From positions 868,001 to 932,000 of the forward strand of contig CBDFGK010000002.1 in assembly GCA_965247075.1 (NCBI GenBank): a stretch of 64,000 nucleotides of DNA. The letters are read 5' to 3'. Positions 61,326-64,000 of this stretch are shown piece by piece (the first letter of the stretch is position 1; each line of letters starts with the position of its first letter). The notes below the pieces were generated by a model. The model was not told the DNA's origin, did not search any database, and saw nothing but the letters and a program-made list of their open reading frames with translations. Both the position numbers and the translations under genes were made by a program. Origin of the DNA: CBDFGK01 sp965247075 (lineage in GTDB: Bacteria; Pseudomonadota; Gammaproteobacteria; Pseudomonadales; Halieaceae).

Positions 61326-62507
61326 ATGAGCCGGGAATCAGTCGTCATCATCAGCGGCGCCCGCACACCCATGGGTGGATTGCAGGGTTGTCTTGCCGCT
61401 GTTACCGCCCCGCAATTGGGGGCTACCGCCATCGCCGCCACGGTTGAGCGCAGCGGCATAGATGCTGCCGATATTGATGAGGTTTTTATGGGTTGCGTGT
61501 TACCGGCGGGCCTAAAACAGGCGCCGGCCAGACAGGCTGCCATTGGCGGCGGCATTCCTGCCAGCGCCGGCGCGGTAACCGTCAATAAAATGTGTGCCTC
61601 GGCCATGCAGGCCACCATCTGTGGTTACGACAGCATTCTCGCCGGCACCAATAAAGTGGTTATCACCGGTGGCATGGAAAGCATGACCAATGCGCCGCAC
61701 CTGATTCCAGGCGCACGCGGTGGCGTGCGCACCGGGCACAGGACCATTGCCGACCATATGTTTATCGACGGCCTTGAGGATGCGTATACCGGTCGTGCCA
61801 TGGGATCTTTCGCCCAGGAGACTGCCAATGAGCGCGGTCTCAGCCGCGAGCAAATGGACACTTTCGCGATTGAGTCTTTACGTCGCGCCCAGCAAGCCAT
61901 TGATACGGGTAAACTGCAGGCCGAGACAGCCCCCGTCACCATCAAGACCCGTCGTGGTGAAACCACCGTTACCGATGATGAGCAGCCCCACCAAGCCAAC
62001 GTCGACAAGATCCCCGCCCTGCGCCCTGCCTTTGCCAAAGATGGCACGATTACCGCAGCCAACGCCAGTTCCATTTCCGATGGCGCCAGCGCCCTGCTGC
62101 TGCTGTCGGAGCATGAAGCAACTGCCCGCGGCCTGACACCCATGGCGCGCATCGTCGCTCATTCGCGCAATTCCCTGGCGCCTGAAGATTTCACCATAGC
62201 ACCCATTGGCGCCATCGAGAAAGTGCTGGAAAAAGCCGGCTGGGACAGCAGCGATGTCGATTTATATGAAATCAACGAAGCCTTTGCCATGGTCACTATG
62301 CTGGCCATCCAGGACCTGGGACTCGATGCCGCCAAGGTAAACATACACGGCGGCGCCTGTGCGCAAGGCCACCCCATAGGCTCTACCGGTGCCCGTATTA
62401 TTGTCAGCCTGATGTACGCCCTGCAGCACTACGGCAAACAAAAAGGCGTTGCAGCACTGTGTATCGGCGGTGGTGAAGCAACCGCTGTAGCTATTGAATT
62501 ATTGTGA
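61326..62507 (+). CDS. Acetyl-CoA C-acetyltransferase (thiolase)
   Basis: 393 aa from the ATG at 61326, AAGGAG 7 nt upstream (the frame extends to 61287). Thiolase triad: Cys90 in TVNKMCASAMQA, His in GGACAQGHPIGSTGAR, and the C-terminal Cys in ALCIGGGEATA. Degradative or biosynthetic use cannot be decided from sequence. Confidence 0.93.
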   Translation: MSRESVVIISGARTPMGGLQGCLAAVTAPQLGATAIAATVERSGIDAADIDEVFMGCVLPAGLKQAPARQAAIGGGIPASAGAVTVNKMCASAMQATICGYDSILAGTNKVVITGGMESMTNAPHLIPGARGGVRTGHRTIADHMFIDGLEDAYTGRAMGSFAQETANERGLSREQMDTFAIESLRRAQQAIDTGKLQAETAPVTIKTRRGETTVTDDEQPHQANVDKIPALRPAFAKDGTITAANASSISDGASALLLLSEHEATARGLTPMARIVAHSRNSLAPEDFTIAPIGAIEKVLEKAGWDSSDVDLYEINEAFAMVTMLAIQDLGLDAAKVNIHGGACAQGHPIGSTGARIIVSLMYALQHYGKQKGVAALCIGGGEATAVAIELL

Positions 62508-62516
62508 GTTAACACC

Positions 62517-63632
62517 ATGGCGCTCAACAGCACAGCAGAAATAATCGATGACATTCGCAAGGGCAAGATGGTTATCCTCATGGATGATGAATATCGCGAG
62601 AACGAGGGCGATCTCATTATCGCCGCCGAAGCGGTAACGGCTGAGACCATCACCTTCTTCGCCAGTGAGGCCTGCGGCCTGATTTGTCTACCGCTGTTGC
62701 CTGCACAAGCCCAGCGACTGAACCTGCCGTTGATGGTGCGTGACAATCGCTCTCAGCATGAGACCAACTTTACCGTTTCGATCGATGCCGCCAGCCGAGT
62801 AGGCCCGGGTATCAGCTCTGCCCAGCGGGCACAGACGGTGGCAGCCGCGGTAGCGGCGGATGCCGTACCCGAGGACATCATGCAACCGGGGCACATCTTC
62901 CCACTGGTCGCCAATCCCGGTGGGGTACTGCGCCGAGCCGGCCACACTGAGGCCGGCACCGACCTGGCCCGCATGGCCGGGTTCACGCCCGCCGCCCTCA
63001 TTGTGGAAATTATGAACGAAGACGGCACCATGGCACGGCGCCCGGAACTGGAAGCATTCGGCCAGAAACACGACCTGAAAATCGGCACCATTGCCGACCT
63101 GATAGCCTATCGCGCCATGCACGAACAGTCGGTAGAACACAAAGACCGCAAAACCATCGACACCGAGTTCGGTGAATTTGAACTGCACACCTTTCTCGAC
63201 CTAGTGGACGGCAATTTGCACTACGCCCTGGTCAAAGGCGAGGTCCACGAAGATCAGCCCCTGTTAGTGCGGGTACAAACCCTCAATACCCTGCGCGATG
63301 TGCTGGGTACACGCCTGCCGGAAGAAAAGCCCGGTTGGTCTTACCGCCGCGCCATGGCGCGCATTGCCGAGGAAGGTAGCGGTGTGATGGTGGTTATTTC
63401 CCAGCCGGAAAGCACTGCACAATTACTGGAAGAAATCATACTATTTCCCAGCGTGCCGCAGACGGTGAGCGCAGCCGGCGAAGACGGCACCCACATCTAC
63501 CGACTGATAGGCACCGGCTCACAAATACTCAAGCAGTTGGGGGTGGGAAAAATGCGCGCCCTGTCGGCCCCTACCCGCTTTAATGCCATCTCGGGGTTTC
63601 ACCTGGAAGTGACGGAATTCGTCGAGGCCTGA
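62517..63632 (+). CDS. ribBA: DHBP synthase with decayed GTP cyclohydrolase II domain
   Basis: 371 aa. The N-terminal 200 residues are an intact 3,4-dihydroxy-2-butanone-4-phosphate synthase (MDDEYRENEGDLIIAAEAVT, QPGHIFPLVANPGGVLRRAG, HTEAGTDLARMAG). The C-terminal half aligns in shape with RibA but lacks the zinc-binding Cys triad (expected after SECLTGD), showing VRVQTLNTLRDVLGTRLPE instead. It is therefore probably not a cyclohydrolase; such forms are common beside a separate ribA. Starts 9 nt after the thiolase gene. Confidence 0.9.
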   Translation: MALNSTAEIIDDIRKGKMVILMDDEYRENEGDLIIAAEAVTAETITFFASEACGLICLPLLPAQAQRLNLPLMVRDNRSQHETNFTVSIDAASRVGPGISSAQRAQTVAAAVAADAVPEDIMQPGHIFPLVANPGGVLRRAGHTEAGTDLARMAGFTPAALIVEIMNEDGTMARRPELEAFGQKHDLKIGTIADLIAYRAMHEQSVEHKDRKTIDTEFGEFELHTFLDLVDGNLHYALVKGEVHEDQPLLVRVQTLNTLRDVLGTRLPEEKPGWSYRRAMARIAEEGSGVMVVISQPESTAQLLEEIILFPSVPQTVSAAGEDGTHIYRLIGTGSQILKQLGVGKMRALSAPTRFNAISGFHLEVTEFVEA

Positions 63633-63640
63633 AAAGAACC

Positions 63641-63666
63641 GGGGTCAGAGTCTGGACTCTGACCCC
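63641..63666. repeat. 26-bp palindromic repeat, copy 3
   Basis: Same 12-bp arms as at 38636 with a TG centre, located between the ribBA stop and tRNA-Gly, where both neighbouring genes end. Confidence 0.85.
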
Positions 63667-63673
63667 ATATCAA

Positions 63674-63747
63674 TGGAGCGGGTGAGGAGAATCGAACTCC
63701 CGTGTGCAGCTTGGGAAGCTGCCGTTCTGCCATTGAACTACACCCGC
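63674..63747 (-). tRNA. tRNA-Gly (CCC anticodon)
   Basis: 74 nt including the encoded CCA. Acceptor GCGGGTG/CACCCGC, D-arm TAGTTCAATGGCAGAAC, anticodon stem-loop GCAGC-TTCCCAA-GCTGC giving CCC, and T-arm CGGGAGTTCGATTCTC. Confidence 0.95.
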
Positions 63748-63826
63748 AGTGATCAAGCCCCGTTATTGTAGCCGATTCAGGTATTAGAGCCTACCGGTAG
63801 CCTCTTCCAATACGAAATGATACTGA

Positions 63827-64000
63827 CATAGCCTGATTTCTGTTCATGATGGAGAGCGCTATGAGTTTATTTGTCGCAGCCTGATTCGGTTTCGCTATCA
63901 TCAGCTATCCAGGCCGGACAAGGGCTTGCTGCTGAGCTTTATGACCCATGTCAGCGGCTATTCGAGGGTTCAGGTCAAGCGTCTGGTCAAGGCCTGGCTT
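63827..64000 (+). CDS. Partial transposase-like ORF at the right edge
   Basis: Frame open from a TGA at 63824-63826 to the window edge, reading ERYEFICRSLIRFRYHQLSR then PDKGLLLSFMTHVSGYSRVQ. This is the helix-turn-helix-like N-terminal region of integrase-core transposases seen in many proteobacteria. No ATG is in frame before the similarity begins, so the N-terminus may be lost or an alternative start used. Confidence 0.5.

Noticed and set aside
1..64000. CRISPR arrays, rRNA genes, prophage blocks or biosynthetic megaclusters
   Set aside because: No regularly spaced repeats, rRNA signature, phage structural genes or multi-domain synthases were seen.

Overview
The window is a chromosomal segment from a free-living, aerobic gammaproteobacterium. 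The housekeeping gene order resembles Pseudomonas: sdhCDAB-sucAB-lpd beside gltA; xseA/guaB-guaA; ffh-rpsP-rimM-trmD-rplS; xerD-dsbC-hom-thrC-recJ-prfB-lysS; queA-tgt. A FabY-type initiating ketosynthase, a DUF222/HNH gene, an F420-type LLM oxidoreductase and a DUF3604/HupE cluster suggest a marine Cellvibrionales-like lineage (Halieaceae or Spongiibacteraceae). That placement is inference.

Layout. 1-8.0 kb (minus strand) carries the TCA operon, with gltA divergent and followed by a KASIII-like synthase that converges on hisC (8.2-11.7 kb). 11.7-19.6 kb is an accessory island: an hsdR scrap, an outer-membrane porin, an IS3-family element, an ISNCY-family element, and a defence-like operon (AlbA_2/ATPase protein, MntA, HepT, restriction-helicase start) cut off by the second IS. 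19.6-24 kb has guaA, guaB and xseA. 24-28.8 kb is a signalling block: a CRP-family regulator, a receiver-cyclase, a lone receiver, a histidine kinase and a lipoprotein. 28.8-43.8 kb is mostly conserved minus-strand genes (lysS, prfB with its programmed frameshift, recJ, thrC, hom, alaC, dsbC, xerD, the rplS-rpsP operon, ffh). A CueR-controlled permease pair sits between prfB and recJ. 43.8-48.8 kb has ypjD, corB, a gamma-carbonic anhydrase, tgt and queA. A tRNA-Leu at 48.95 kb is followed by an HNH gene with a near-consensus LexA box. 50.6-58.3 kb is lineage-specific: DUF3301, LLM oxidoreductase, lipoprotein, HupE, PPIase, DUF3604, nitroreductase, FkbM methyltransferase. 58.3-63.6 kb has fabY, a GlxA-type regulator, a thiolase and a ribBA with a decayed RibA half. 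The edge holds tRNA-Gly and the start of another transposase.

The most notable signals are: a 26-bp palindrome present three times, one copy of which supplies the last residues and stop codons of two convergent genes; the IS-broken AlbA_2-MntA-HepT-restriction operon; the SOS-box-controlled DUF222/HNH gene beside tRNA-Leu; and a class III cyclase divergent from a CRP-family protein that keeps its cyclic-nucleotide residues.
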